In this document: piece after piece, positions 18,178-26,344 of the stretch | Layout: every line of letters starts with the position of its first letter | Position numbering within the stretch: the stretch's first letter is position 1 | From: an uncultured Acetobacteraceae bacterium | Lineage (GTDB): Bacteria > Pseudomonadota > Alphaproteobacteria > Acetobacterales > Acetobacteraceae | Length of the DNA stretch: 64,000 bases | Reading direction: 5' to 3' | NCBI GenBank assembly: GCA_903918195.1 | Contig: CAIXDS010000022.1 | Span: 1-64,000, forward strand | Made by a program: the position numbers and the translations under genes | The notes under the pieces: generated by a model | Told to the model about the DNA's origin: nothing | The model's database searches: none | Seen by the model: only the letters and a program-made list of their open reading frames with translations

Positions 18178-20355
18178 ATGCCGGCCTTCGGGCAGGCTGA
18201 CCTCTCAAATTGTGAACGCGAACAGATCCACCTTGCCGGCTCGATCCAGCCGCATGGGGCGCTGCTGCTGGTCCGCGAGCCCGACCTCGCGATCGTGCAG
18301 GAAAGTGCCAACGCCGCGCTGTTCCTGAGCCTCCCGGGTCCGCTGGCCGGCCGTCTTCTCAGCCAGCTCGGCGGTGACCTCGCCCGGCAGGTCCGGCCCT
18401 GCCTGGACGATCCGCTGCAGCTTGTTCCGGCCGCCCTGCGCTGCCGCCTGGGCGACCCGGCGGCCGAGTTCGACGCGCTGGTGCACCGCCCGGACGGCGG
18501 CGGGCTGGTGATCGAGCTGGAGCGGGCCGGCCCGCCGGTTGACCTCTCCGCCCCCATCGACGCCGCATTGCACGCCATCCTCGGCGCCCATTCCCTGCGC
18601 ACGCTCGGCGATGTGACCGCCACGATCTTCCGCGAGCTCACCGGCTACGACCGGGTGATGGTCTACCGCTTCGACGACGAAGGGCACGGCGAGGTGTTCT
18701 CCGAACGGCGCCGCCCCGATCTGGAGGCCTTTCTCGGCAACCGCTACCCCGCCTCCGACATCCCGCTGATCGCCCGTCGCCTGTACGAGCGCAACCGGGT
18801 GCGGGTGCTGGTGGATTCCGGCTACCAGCCAGTGCCGCTCATCCCTGCCCTGTCGCCGATCAGCGGCGCCGAACTCGACATGTCGCTGTGCTTCCTGCGC
18901 AGCATGTCGCCGATCCACGTCCAGTACATGCAGAACATGGGCGTATCCGCCACCCTGGTCGCCTCCCTGGTGGTCGGCGGGCGCCTGTGGGGGCTGGTGG
19001 CCTGCCACCATTACCAACCGCGGCTGCCGCATATCGAGGTGCGCACCGCCTGCGAATTGCTGGTCGAGGCGATCGCCACCCGCATCGCCGCCCTGGAGAG
19101 CTTCGCCCAGGCGCAGTCCGAGTTGTTGGTGCGCCGGCTGGAGCAGCGCCTCATTGAGGCGATCTCGCGCGAGGGCGAGTGGCGCAACGCACTGTTCGAC
19201 AGCGCCCAGACCCTGCTGCAGCCGGTCGGCGCCGGCGGGGCGGCGCTGCTGTTCGAAGGCCAGGTGCTGACCGCCGGTGAGGTGCCGGGCACCCGGCACC
19301 TGCGCGAACTCGGCGCCTGGCTGGACGCCCGTCCGCGCGTGCCGCTGTTCGCCACCGCCTCGCTCGGCCTCGACGCGCCGGAATTCGGCCCGCTCGCCGC
19401 CACGGCCAGCGGCTTGCTGGCCGCCGGGGTTTCCAACGCGCCGGGCGAATATCTGATGTGGTTCCGCCCGGAGCAGGTGCGCACCGTCACCTGGGGCGGC
19501 GACCCGTTCAAGCCGGCGCTGGCCGGCGCCGACCCGGGCACGCTGTCGCCGCGGCGGTCCTTCGCGCAGTGGCACCAGCTGGTCGAGGGCACCAGCGAGT
19601 CCTGGAAGCCGGCCGATCTGGCCGCGGCACGGCTGATCAGCGACACCGTGGCCGACGTGGTGCTGCAGTTCCGCGCGGTGCGCATGCTGATCGCCCAGAG
19701 CCAGCTCGACGACGTGCGCCAGCAGGTGCGCCTCGCCGAGCACCCCGTCGTCATTGCCGACGCCGAGGGGCAGATCCTGGTCGGCAACGACGCGTTCCAC
19801 CGCATGCTGCCGAACGCCGGCAACGCCCTGCGCAGCCTCGATGACCTGCCGGCCTGCTTCGCCGAACCGGCCGAAATCCACCGCCGGCTGCAGGACGTGA
19901 TCGCCCATCGCCACACCTGGCGCGGCGAGGTGCGGCTGGAGACCGGCGCCGAGGCACGCTCGCTGCTGGTGCGCGCCGATCCGGTGTTCTCCGCCCCCGG
20001 CCGCGTGCTCGGCTTCGTGTTCCTGTTCACCGACCTCAGCGAGCGCAAGGCCGCCGAAGCGGCGCGGCGGCGCTTTCAGGAAAGCGTGATCGAGCGCAAC
20101 CGCGGCCACATGCGCCACGAGGACCCCGACGTGGTGATGCTCTATCGCCAGATGATGTCCTCGGTGGTCGAGAACGCCCAGCTCGCCGCCCTGGAGATTA
20201 CCGACGGGCTTGACATGGTACGGATGGCGGAGCTGCTGGAAAGCGTCCGCGGCTCGGTGACCCGCGCGGCAGATGTGCTGGAACACCTGATCCACCAGGG
20301 CCGCCGGGCCGCCGGACGCCCCCCTGTCGAGCCCACTGGCGGTGAGGAACAGTGA
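18178..20355 (+). CDS. bphP: Bacteriophytochrome without histidine kinase domain
   Basis: 725-residue red/far-red photoreceptor. The biliverdin cysteine is C12 (SNCEREQIH), followed by the PAS knot and SIQPHG. The GAF domain carries PASDIP (191-196), and the PHY domain has the tongue motif PRRSF (458-462). A PAS domain follows (about 510-620), then a helical tail (625-710). No H-box or ATPase motifs of a kinase are present. Length and layout match BphP of Bradyrhizobium ORS278 and R. palustris BphP1, which act by light-dependent contact with PpsR rather than phosphotransfer. ATG 18178 follows AGGA; a GTG at 18157 is in frame. Overlaps the heme oxygenase gene by one base (TGATG). Confidence 0.92.
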   Translation: MPAFGQADLSNCEREQIHLAGSIQPHGALLLVREPDLAIVQESANAALFLSLPGPLAGRLLSQLGGDLARQVRPCLDDPLQLVPAALRCRLGDPAAEFDALVHRPDGGGLVIELERAGPPVDLSAPIDAALHAILGAHSLRTLGDVTATIFRELTGYDRVMVYRFDDEGHGEVFSERRRPDLEAFLGNRYPASDIPLIARRLYERNRVRVLVDSGYQPVPLIPALSPISGAELDMSLCFLRSMSPIHVQYMQNMGVSATLVASLVVGGRLWGLVACHHYQPRLPHIEVRTACELLVEAIATRIAALESFAQAQSELLVRRLEQRLIEAISREGEWRNALFDSAQTLLQPVGAGGAALLFEGQVLTAGEVPGTRHLRELGAWLDARPRVPLFATASLGLDAPEFGPLAATASGLLAAGVSNAPGEYLMWFRPEQVRTVTWGGDPFKPALAGADPGTLSPRRSFAQWHQLVEGTSESWKPADLAAARLISDTVADVVLQFRAVRMLIAQSQLDDVRQQVRLAEHPVVIADAEGQILVGNDAFHRMLPNAGNALRSLDDLPACFAEPAEIHRRLQDVIAHRHTWRGEVRLETGAEARSLLVRADPVFSAPGRVLGFVFLFTDLSERKAAEAARRRFQESVIERNRGHMRHEDPDVVMLYRQMMSSVVENAQLAALEITDGLDMVRMAELLESVRGSVTRAADVLEHLIHQGRRAAGRPPVEPTGGEEQ

Positions 20356-20966
20356 TGGGTGACATTCCGGATACCGGCGCGCGCATGGCGCTTCGCCAGG
20401 CCACTGCGGCCGCGCATGAGCAGTTGCACCACCTGCCCGCCTTCGCCGCGCTGCAGGCCGGCACTATCGGGCCGGACGCCTACGCTGACCTGCTGCGCCA
20501 GATGCTGGTCTTCCACCGCGCCGTCGAGGACCGGCTGGCGGCTGCGCCGTCGCTGCAGGCCTTCGGCATCGACATCGCCGCGCGCCGGCGCTCCCCGCTG
20601 CTGTTGGAAGACCTTGCCTTCCTCGGTGCCGCCACAACCCCGCTGCGGACGCCGCCGGCGCTGCCCGCACTGCACAGCCCCGCGCAGGCGTTGGGCTGCC
20701 TCTACGTCACCGAAGGCTCGACCCTCGGCGGACGCGAACTGGCCCGTCGGCTGGACCACCTGCTGCCGCCCGGCAGCGCCGAGGGCCGCCGCTTCCTGCT
20801 CGGCCACGGGCCGCGCCACGGCGCGATGTGGCGGGAGTTCTGCGCCGCCCTGGAGCAGTGCGGCGACAGCCCGGAGCGCCGCGCGGACATGATCGGCGCC
20901 GCCCTCGCCGCCTTTGCCGTGTTCGGCGACTGGTTCGGCCCGGCTGCCAACGCAGCGGCGGCCTGA
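20355..20966 (+). CDS. Biliverdin-forming heme oxygenase
   Basis: 203 residues of the heme oxygenase family. The proximal histidine lies in the first helix (ATAAAHEQLHHLPAF), and the distal-helix region reads LYVTEGSTLGGRELARRL. It opens heme to biliverdin, the chromophore of BphP, and is translated directly after bphP (TGATG overlap with GAGG upstream), so photoreceptor and pigment are made together. In related phototrophs this gene is called hmuO or bphO. An iron-acquisition role is less likely given the context. Confidence 0.9.
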   Translation: MGDIPDTGARMALRQATAAAHEQLHHLPAFAALQAGTIGPDAYADLLRQMLVFHRAVEDRLAAAPSLQAFGIDIAARRRSPLLLEDLAFLGAATTPLRTPPALPALHSPAQALGCLYVTEGSTLGGRELARRLDHLLPPGSAEGRRFLLGHGPRHGAMWREFCAALEQCGDSPERRADMIGAALAAFAVFGDWFGPAANAAAA

Positions 20967-20978
20967 GCCAATCCATTC

Positions 20979-21506
20979 ATGCCGGAGTCAGCCGTGCCCG
21001 ATCCCGCCGACACGCCCTGGACGCAGCAGCGGCTGCTGGACGAACTGACCGCGCTGGGCATCCCCTTCGACCATCGGGACCATCCGGCGGTGTTCACCGT
21101 CGAAGCCGCCCGCGAGCACTGGGCCACCCTGCCCGGGCTGCCGGTCAAGAACCTGCTGCTCAAGGATGCCGGCGGCCGGCTCTGGCTGGTGGTGGCGCCG
21201 GCCGAAGACCCGGTCGATCTGAAGGCGCTGCCGAAGCGCATCGGCAGCAAGCGCCTCTCCTTCGCCGGACCGGCCGAGCTGGCCGCCACGCTGGCGGTGC
21301 AAGCCGGCTCGGTCACCCCGCTGGCCGTGGTGAACGACCGCGACCGGCGCGTCAGCATCGTGCTGGACAGCTCGCTCGCAGGCGCGGCCCGCATTCAGGT
21401 GCACCCGCTGGTGAACACCGCCACGATCGCGCTGGCCGGCACCGACGCGGTGCGGTTCCTGACCCATCATGGCCATCCGCCAGCGGTGGTGCAGCTGGAA
21501 GGGTAA
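20979..21506 (+). CDS. Prolyl-tRNA deacylase / YbaK-family editing protein
   Basis: 175 residues of the YbaK/ProX (PrdX) family of free-standing editing domains that hydrolyse mischarged Ala- or Cys-tRNA(Pro). Supporting stretches are HPAVFTVEAA, the catalytic-lysine strand LPVKNLLLKDAGGRLWLVV, GSKRLSFA, and SVTPLAVVND. It lies 12 bp after the heme oxygenase gene and may share its transcript, though the functions are unrelated. Its last ~38 codons (from 21391) are the left edge of a tandem duplication; the second, broken copy is at 22561-22680. Confidence 0.85.
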   Translation: MPESAVPDPADTPWTQQRLLDELTALGIPFDHRDHPAVFTVEAAREHWATLPGLPVKNLLLKDAGGRLWLVVAPAEDPVDLKALPKRIGSKRLSFAGPAELAATLAVQAGSVTPLAVVNDRDRRVSIVLDSSLAGAARIQVHPLVNTATIALAGTDAVRFLTHHGHPPAVVQLEG

Positions 21507-21886
21507 GAAAGCAAGGCCAGCCCCCTGGGGCCGAAATGCCCTTGGCATCGGTTCATTCGGCACGCTGCGGAGGAGATGGATTTCACCGCGCAGCGCCAGA
21601 AACCTGATTGTTGCGATTAATTTGTCTGGCCGAAAGCAAAATATTACAAAATATGCGTCGAATGTTTGTTAATTGATTGTGGTTTCGTAGAGATTTGCTG
21701 TGTCTTATCATTTATTATGTCCGGGAATTCTTGAAGCGCCTCCCCGGGATTGGGTCTTTGCTCTCAACTTTTTTTCTTTTCCGAACCCGCCTGCCGGGCT
21801 AGACTGTTCCGCAATGAAGTGGAATGGTGCCATTTCATCCGGATCGATAGAGCAACGGCGAACCGTCGGACTAAGGAGGGTGCATC

Positions 21887-22543
21887 ATGGCCAAGCGGTT
21901 GATCGTGACTGCAATCGTGTTCTCGTTGATTGTGAGTCCAGCCAGCGCCTGTAAAGGCGCCAAAGTGTTATTTTCAGATGATTTCCGGACAACTGATCCG
22001 GCGTGGCCGATTGATACGAATTCGTCGCTGGCCTCTATTGGTTCCGGGAAATTTACGGTTACACCCGATGCCAATGCCGGTAAATTTACTTCTTGGATAT
22101 TCTTTTACAATGGGTCTCTCTTCGGAGATGCCGATATTTGTGCGACAGTCACTTTTCCAAATACGGATGGCGCCAAAGACGAAGTCGCAGGAATCGCATT
22201 CTGGGGCGTCGATGTCAGCAATGCCTATAGGTTCAATATAACTCCTGGAGGAGTTGCGTCGATCTCGCGGTTGCAGAACGGGAGACTGCTGCTTCCGGTT
22301 CCATGGCGTAAAGCCGACGCGGTAAAAGTAACGCCGGGCGCGGCGAACACACTCCGCGTCACTCTGAACGGCGCGAGTGTATCAACTTATATAAATGACA
22401 AGCTGTTTATCTCTATCAAAGGGCAACCCACAGACGGCGGCGGCCTGATCGGCCTCTCTGCCAGCAAGGGCGAACAAGCGTCGTTTCCCTTCGTGTTTAC
22501 CGATCTGAAGGTTACCAATCTTCCGAAGGCTGATCTCAATTAA
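21887..22543 (+). CDS. Secreted beta-sandwich protein, copy 1
   Basis: 218 residues. A signal peptide (AKRLIVTAIVFSLIVSPASA) precedes a mature start CKGAKVLFSDDF. The mature protein alternates short beta strands (FSDDF..., ICATVTFPNT, GIAFWGVDVSNAYRFNI, TLRVTLNGASVSTYIND, FPFVFTDLKVTNL), the pattern of concanavalin A-like/DUF1080-type folds that bind or cleave glycans. No catalytic acid pair was recognised. The residues before the first mature Cys (ASA) do not fit a lipobox well. GGAGG precedes the ATG. Base composition is much lower in GC than its neighbours, suggesting transfer. Paralogous to 22991-23644. Confidence 0.7.
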   Translation: MAKRLIVTAIVFSLIVSPASACKGAKVLFSDDFRTTDPAWPIDTNSSLASIGSGKFTVTPDANAGKFTSWIFFYNGSLFGDADICATVTFPNTDGAKDEVAGIAFWGVDVSNAYRFNITPGGVASISRLQNGRLLLPVPWRKADAVKVTPGAANTLRVTLNGASVSTYINDKLFISIKGQPTDGGGLIGLSASKGEQASFPFVFTDLKVTNLPKADLN

Positions 22544-22560
22544 ATCAGCATCTGCCGATC

Positions 22561-22680
22561 CGAATCAGGCCGCACCCGTTGCTGAACACCGCCACGGTCG
22601 GGCTGGCCCGCACCGGCGCGGTGCGGTTCCTGACCCGTCCAGGCCGCCCGCTGGCGGTGCTGCGGCGGGAGTGGCGAAGA
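22561..22680 (+). pseudogene. Duplicated 3' fragment of the prolyl-tRNA editing gene
   Basis: Reads RI-RPHPLLNTATVGLART, then GAVRFLT, in one frame. It aligns with the C-terminus of the protein encoded at 20979-21506 (HPLVNTATIALAGT, DAVRFLT). It lacks the start and nearly all of the gene and runs through the original stop position. It is the left boundary of the second duplication unit. Confidence 0.85.
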
Positions 22681-22990
22681 TGGATTTCGCCGCGTGGCGC
22701 CACAGACCCGATCCTTGCGATTAATTTGTTTAGCCTCGGAAAAATGTTGCGAGAAATGCACCGAATGTTCGTTCGCTGATTGCGGTAGCGTGGCGATTTT
22801 CCGCGTCTCGTTATTCTGTTTCGAGAAGAAATTATTGGCATACCGCCATGGGCCGGGTTTTTGCGCGCAACTTTTTGGCTTTTCTGAACCCGATTGCGGG
22901 GCTAGGCTGTTCCGCAATGAAGTGGGATGACGCCAGTTCATCCGGATCGATGAAGCAACAGTGAGATGTTGAACCGAGGTAGGGTGTATC

Positions 22991-23644
22991 ATGACCAAGT
23001 GGTTGATCGTGGCTGCAATCGGGTTCTCGTTGATGACAAATCCAGCGAGCGCCTGTAAGGGCGCCAAAGTGCTATTTTCGGACGATTTCCGGGTAGCCGA
23101 TCCAGCATGGGGGATTGATGCCGCACCCTCGGTGGGTTCCATTGGTTTCGGGAAATTCACGATTGCGCCTACTAACAGCGTTGCCGATTCTGGTTCAATT
23201 ACCACATGGACATTCCTGTACAGCGGCTCTCTTTTTGGTGATGTCGATATTTGTGCGACAATCATTTTTCCAAATACTGACGCAGCTAAAGATCAAGTCG
23301 CGGGAATCGCATTTTGGGGCAGCGATATCAGTAATGTCTATAAGTTCAACATAAGTCCCGCCGGAACCGCATCTATCGTTCGGCGGCAGAACGGGAAAGC
23401 GATATTTCCGGTCGCATGGCGAAAGGCGGACGCAGTGAAGGTAACGCCAGGCGCGACAAACACGCTCCGCGTCACTCTGAATGGTACGAGTGCATCGACC
23501 TATATAAATGACAAACTGTTCATCACAATCAAAGGCCAACCGCCGGAAGGCGGCGCCCAGATAGGCTTCTCCGCCGGCAATGCCGAACACGCGTCGTTTC
23601 CCTTCGTGTTCACCGACCTGAAGGTTACTGATCTTCCTAAGTGA
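22991..23644 (+). CDS. Secreted beta-sandwich protein, copy 2
   Basis: 217 residues, collinear with the protein at 21887-22543: signal peptide (LIVAAIGFSLMTNPASA), mature CKGAKVLFSDDF, then AGIAFWGSDISNVYKFNI, TLRVTLNGTSASTYIND, FPFVFTDLKVTDLPK. It has a few extra residues near residue 65 (TNSVADSGSI). GAGGTAGGG precedes the ATG. Both copies keep full frames and signal peptides, so both are probably expressed. Low GC like copy 1. Confidence 0.7.
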   Translation: MTKWLIVAAIGFSLMTNPASACKGAKVLFSDDFRVADPAWGIDAAPSVGSIGFGKFTIAPTNSVADSGSITTWTFLYSGSLFGDVDICATIIFPNTDAAKDQVAGIAFWGSDISNVYKFNISPAGTASIVRRQNGKAIFPVAWRKADAVKVTPGATNTLRVTLNGTSASTYINDKLFITIKGQPPEGGAQIGFSAGNAEHASFPFVFTDLKVTDLPK

Positions 23645-23764
23645 GTCCATCGACAGGCAGAAGGAGCCGCCGATCCAGCCGCTCTGCCACCGACGCCCGA
23701 AAACGCATCGGTTGCAAGGGCCTCTCCGCCGTCGTGCCGACGACGCGCTGCGCGACGGCGGGGT

Positions 23765-23786
23765 CCAGGGGCAGCGGCGCCCCTGG
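23765..23786. terminator. Hairpin downstream of the isocitrate dehydrogenase gene
   Basis: Arms 23765-23772 and 23779-23786 (8 bp, 6-base loop) lie 3 bp beyond the stop of the leftward gene at 23790-24827. Member of the dispersed hairpin family. Confidence 0.5.
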
Positions 23787-23789
23787 CCG

Positions 23790-24827
23790 TTACCCCAACC
23801 GCCGCACCACCGCCGCCGCGAAATCCGCGGTGGAGGCGGAGCCGCCGAGGTCGCGCGTGCGAATGTTATCCTGCATAAGCACCTGGTCGAGCGCCGCGCG
23901 CAGCCTTGTGTCGAGGTCGGGGCGTCCCGCGTGGTCCAGCATCATGGCGGCGGCCAGCAGCAGGGCCAGCGGGTTGGCGATGCCCTGGCCGGCGATGTCG
24001 GGGGCCGAGCCGTGCACCGCCTCGAAGATCGCCGCGTCCAGGCCGATATTGGCGCCGGGGGCCATGCCCAGGCCGCCGACCAGGCCGGCCATCTGATCGG
24101 ACAGGATGTCGCCGAACAGGTTGGTGGTGACAATCACGTCGAACTGCCACGGGTTCAGCACGAGCTGCATGGCGCAGGCATCGACGATGCGTTCGTCGCA
24201 TGCCACGCGGCCATCGTAGTCACCCGCCACATCGCGCGCGGCCTCCAGAAAGATGCCGGTGAGCGCCTTCAGCACATTCGCCTTGTGGACGATGGTGACA
24301 TTGCGGCGCGCGTGCCGCACCGCGTAGTCGAAGGCATACTGGGCGATGCGCCGCGACCCGGCCTTGGTGTTCACCCCTGACGAAATCGCCACTGCCCTCG
24401 GGTCGTCGCCCACCGGGATGTAGTGCTCGAAAGCGACATACAGCCCTTCCAGGTTCTCGCGGATCAGCACCAGATCGATGTTCTCGTAGCGCCCGCCCGG
24501 TATCATCGTGCGGACCGGGCGAACATTGGCGTACAGCCCGAATTCCTCCCGCAGGCGCACGTTGACCGAGCGGAACCCACCGCCGACCGGCGTGGTGAGC
24601 GGCCCTTTCAGGGCCAGCCGGGTGCGGTGGATGCTGTCCAGCGTGGCCGGCGGCAGCGGGTCGGCGCAGGCGGCGATGCCGGCCAGCCCGCCCTGCTGCA
24701 CGTCCCAGGCGAACGGGGCGCCGAGTGCGTCGAGAACCTGCACCACGGCGTCGGTGATTTCCGGGCCGATGCCATCTCCCGGGATCAGGGTCGCGGGAAT
24801 TTGCGCGCCGTCGTGCTGGGCTGCCAT
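23790..24827 (-). CDS. NAD-type isocitrate/isopropylmalate dehydrogenase family protein
   Basis: 345 residues. Features of the decarboxylating dehydrogenase family: IPGDGIGPEIT near the N-terminus, LKGPLTTPVGGGFRSVNVRLR, the arginine-rich substrate site YANVRPVRT, NLEGLY, the catalytic-lysine region VTIVHKANVLK, and NLFGDILSDQMAGLVGGLG with metal-binding aspartates. LKGPL...RSVNVRLR favours NAD-dependent isocitrate dehydrogenase over LeuB. Converts isocitrate to 2-oxoglutarate in the TCA cycle. ATG 24827 follows AGGAG; the frame is open further upstream without family similarity. Tartrate dehydrogenase-like activity is an alternative. Confidence 0.82.
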   Translation of the reverse strand: MAAQHDGAQIPATLIPGDGIGPEITDAVVQVLDALGAPFAWDVQQGGLAGIAACADPLPPATLDSIHRTRLALKGPLTTPVGGGFRSVNVRLREEFGLYANVRPVRTMIPGGRYENIDLVLIRENLEGLYVAFEHYIPVGDDPRAVAISSGVNTKAGSRRIAQYAFDYAVRHARRNVTIVHKANVLKALTGIFLEAARDVAGDYDGRVACDERIVDACAMQLVLNPWQFDVIVTTNLFGDILSDQMAGLVGGLGMAPGANIGLDAAIFEAVHGSAPDIAGQGIANPLALLLAAAMMLDHAGRPDLDTRLRAALDQVLMQDNIRTRDLGGSASTADFAAAVVRRLG

Positions 24828-25333
24828 CCGATGCCGTCTCCTGCGCCCCGGGAGCGGGGGCCGCCCGGCTGCATTCCCGAGCACGCGGCCGGCGTCAAGT
24901 CGCGGCGGCTGCCGCGGCGATTTTGGATCCGGGCGGCACAACCACGCCTTGCAAGCGTGGCTTTACGTTTGGTGCAGAATATACGGCACAACCTGATATT
25001 TTCATGATTGACTCACGTCCGATAATGGTGGAATAATCTGCCGCGGTCAGGAATTTGACTGGCCAGGAGGCGATTCTCACAATGCCACGACGCGTCACCG
25101 CCGAATGTCCCACGCCCGCCCGGTTCACCCGACCGGGACGGTGTCGCACCTGATCCGCCTGCGCAGAGCCGCCGCAAACCGGCCGGCCTGACCCGACCGG
25201 AGACCGCCCCGGAGACCGCAATGTCTCGCCTGCCCCCCGACCGATGCGCGCTTTCGCGGGCCTCTGCCCAGACTGGCGCTCACATCGCTGAGCGGGTGAC
25301 GGCCGACCCGCTGCCCTGAACGGAGTCTCACCA
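24828..25333. other. Intergenic region with a possible leader peptide
   Basis: 506 bp between the leftward dehydrogenase gene and the rightward ABC transporter genes, AT-richer near 24960-25040. Apart from the short leader frame at 25082-25153 and its hairpin, nothing was recognised; no substrate-binding-protein gene is here. Confidence 0.5.
25082..25153 (+). CDS. Possible 23-residue leader peptide of the ABC transporter operon
   Basis: A short frame with a strong AGGAGG site 10 bp before its ATG. It is rich in Arg, Pro and Thr with two Cys codons (TGT at codons 9 and 21). A hairpin (arms 25119-25124/25132-25137) lies inside its 3' half. The main start is 180 bp further on. The layout suggests translation-coupled attenuation of the transporter genes, perhaps sensing cysteine or arginine. 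It may equally be chance. Confidence 0.3.
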   Translation: MPRRVTAECPTPARFTRPGRCRT

Positions 25334-26344
25334 ATGAGCGCGATCGCAGGCGTCAATCCCGCGACCACCCATGAGCTGTTCGTCCTGGACGAGGATGTGC
25401 CCCGACCCACCCCTCTGCTCGGCTTCGCCGGCCTGGCCTGGTTCGCGGCCGCCACCCTGGTGCTGGCCTGGCCGGACGTGCAGGAAGTTGAACGCACCGA
25501 ATTGCTCGGCACCCTCGCCGCCGGCATCGGCGGCCTGTTGCTGTTAACCTGGACGGTGGGCTGGATCGTCCCCTCGCTTGCCCGCCTCGGAAGCCACTGG
25601 GCGGCCTGGCTGGTGGTGCTGGCCGTGTGGCTGTCGGCCTGGGAGGTGGTCACGGCGAAGCTTGACGCGCTGCCGCTGCCCTTCTTCGCCTCGCCGCAAG
25701 CCTTCCTGGAGGTCTATACCGACGACTACGCCCGCCTGTTCGATTGCCTTTGGCGGTCGATGTTTCTGCATGCCAAGGGCTACGTGATCGGTTCGGCTTT
25801 GGGCTTCGTCTCAGGTGTGGCGCTGGGGATGTCGACCCGGATTGGCTACTGGGTGCATCCGGTGCTTCGCCTGATCGGTCCGCTGCCGGCCACGGCCTGG
25901 ATTCCGCTGGCTTTCTTCATCTTCCCCAGCAGCGCCAGCGCCAGCGTGTTCCTGATCGGGCTGGCCTGCTGGTTCCCCACCACGGTACTGACCTGGTCGG
26001 GCGTGTCGGCCGTCTCAACCGCCTATTACGACGTCGCCCGCACGCTGGGCGCCAGCCAGCGTTTCCTGGTCCTGAAAGTGGCCATCCCGGCCGCCCTGCC
26101 GCACGTGTTCGTCGGCCTGTTCATGGGGCTCGGCTCGTCCTTCGCCGTGCTGGTGGTGGCCGAGATGCTCGGCGTAAAGGCCGGTCTCGGCTGGTATCTG
26201 CAATGGGCCCAGGGCTGGGCCGCCTACGCGAACATGTATGCCGATCTGTTCATCATGGCGCTGATGTGCTCGACCATGATCACCCTGCTGTTCCGCCTGC
26301 GCGACCGGTTGCTCGCCTGGCAGAAGGGGCTGGTGCAGTGGTGA
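25334..26344 (+). CDS. ABC transporter permease (SsuC/TauC/NrtB family)
   Basis: 336 residues: a long N-terminal region with two or three extra hydrophobic segments, then the BPD_transp_1 domain with the EAA loop AYYDVARTLGASQRFLVLKVAIPAALPHV. The pattern (GPLPATAWIPLAFFIF, FAVLVVAEMLG) fits permeases for nitrate, sulfonate, taurine or riboflavin/thiamine precursors. It forms the membrane channel with the next gene's ATPase (GTGA overlap). The periplasmic binding protein is not encoded nearby. Confidence 0.85.
   Translation: MSAIAGVNPATTHELFVLDEDVPRPTPLLGFAGLAWFAAATLVLAWPDVQEVERTELLGTLAAGIGGLLLLTWTVGWIVPSLARLGSHWAAWLVVLAVWLSAWEVVTAKLDALPLPFFASPQAFLEVYTDDYARLFDCLWRSMFLHAKGYVIGSALGFVSGVALGMSTRIGYWVHPVLRLIGPLPATAWIPLAFFIFPSSASASVFLIGLACWFPTTVLTWSGVSAVSTAYYDVARTLGASQRFLVLKVAIPAALPHVFVGLFMGLGSSFAVLVVAEMLGVKAGLGWYLQWAQGWAAYANMYADLFIMALMCSTMITLLFRLRDRLLAWQKGLVQW

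Larger units (their letters stand above)
21391..23644 (+). repeat. Tandem segmental duplication of about 1.15 kb
   Basis: Unit 1 is 21391-22543 and unit 2 is 22561-23644. Each contains the last ~38 codons of the prolyl-tRNA editing gene, a conserved noncoding stretch (including CCGCAATGAAGTGG and TTCATCCGGATCGAT), and a complete secreted-protein gene. Unit 1 alone carries about 65 extra bases after the editing-gene stop, with a degenerate copy of the dispersed hairpin repeat. The copies have diverged clearly (roughly three-quarters identical by eye), so the event is not recent. Confidence 0.85.

Noticed and set aside
18205-20295. Minus-strand open frame of nearly 700 codons across bphP
   Set aside because: Antisense to a clear phytochrome; its product is low-complexity His/Gln/Gly/Arg sequence produced by high third-position GC.
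22540-23265. Minus-strand open frame spanning the duplicated region
   Set aside because: Antisense to the conserved editing-gene fragment and the secreted-protein gene; similarity between copies is explained by the plus-strand features.
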